Of a stretch of 64,000 nucleotides of DNA, positions 63,857 to 64,000 are shown in pieces. The notes beneath the pieces were generated by a model. The model was not told the origin of the DNA. It worked only from the letters and a program-made list of their open reading frames with translations, and made no database searches. Origin of the DNA: Scolanthus callimorphus. Taxonomy: Eukaryota; Cnidaria; Anthozoa; Actiniaria; Edwardsiidae. Both the position numbers and the translations under genes were made by a program. Each line of letters opens with the position of its first letter. Position 1 is the stretch's first letter. The DNA lies in contig CM066923.1 in the NCBI GenBank assembly GCA_033964015.1, positions 21,749,739-21,813,738 of the forward strand, given 5' to 3'.

Positions 63857-64000
63857 CAACCTCGTACCCAGAGCCCGTCATCTTTTGGCCAGCGGCAAGA
63901 TTCAGGGCCCTGGGGGAATCCGATTTGTGAGCATGCGTGGTAGGTCAAAAACGTAACGAACTTTCATACAACAATCAAACCGGAACCCAGAATCTGGGTT
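63857..64000. other. Right edge of window, start of another interspersed element
   Basis: CAACCTCGTACCCAGAGCCC followed by GGCCAGCGG resembles the terminal words at 37466 and 59520. Cut by the window end. Confidence 0.4.

Overview
The window looks like nuclear DNA of a ciliated animal, most plausibly an anthozoan cnidarian (coral or sea anemone). The basis is short exons with GT/AG introns of 0.4-7 kb, an axonemal dynein gene, FAD synthase, two class A GPCR frames without introns, AT-rich non-coding DNA and a very high load of short inverted-repeat (MITE-like) elements. The species is an inference; no diagnostic marker is present. I saw no rRNA, tRNA, CRISPR or prokaryotic operon structure.

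Layout. 1-5390: no recognisable gene; a minisatellite and several MITEs or palindromes. 5391-6575 (+): intronless class A GPCR with a poly(A) signal. 6.9-9.9 kb: repeats. 9884-13349 (-): FLAD1-type FAD synthase in two exons, whose first exon carries two single-base frameshifts. About 430 bp further on, in divergent orientation, starts an axonemal dynein heavy chain gene (+). I traced 23 coding exons from 15167 to 53113; all phases agree and they give 1201 residues, which is the N-terminal tail only. No linker, AAA ring or stalk is visible in the remaining 10.9 kb. The dynein introns hold most of the repeats: a 3.2-kb tandem array that has swallowed five copies of a 121-bp TA-inserting MITE (26.5-29.8 kb), a 5.9-kb element bounded by the same termini (30622-36520), and a second, antisense class A GPCR (45037-46128).

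53840-57.35 kb (-): at least four exons of a divergent RasGEF-domain protein. 57.4-59.1 kb: three more elements, one with its core amplified into about ten 75-bp repeats. 59561-63856: a pair of about 0.9-kb direct repeats enclosing an 88-bp-arm palindrome with a hammerhead-ribozyme-like core and a single-frame 521-residue multi-pass membrane protein that I do not recognise.

The genes are housekeeping (FLAD1), ciliary (dynein), signalling (two GPCRs, RasGEF) and unknown (membrane protein). Nothing suggests they form one pathway. The most unusual content is the repeat architecture, the frameshifted FLAD1, the dynein gene that shows only its tail, and the unrecognised membrane protein.
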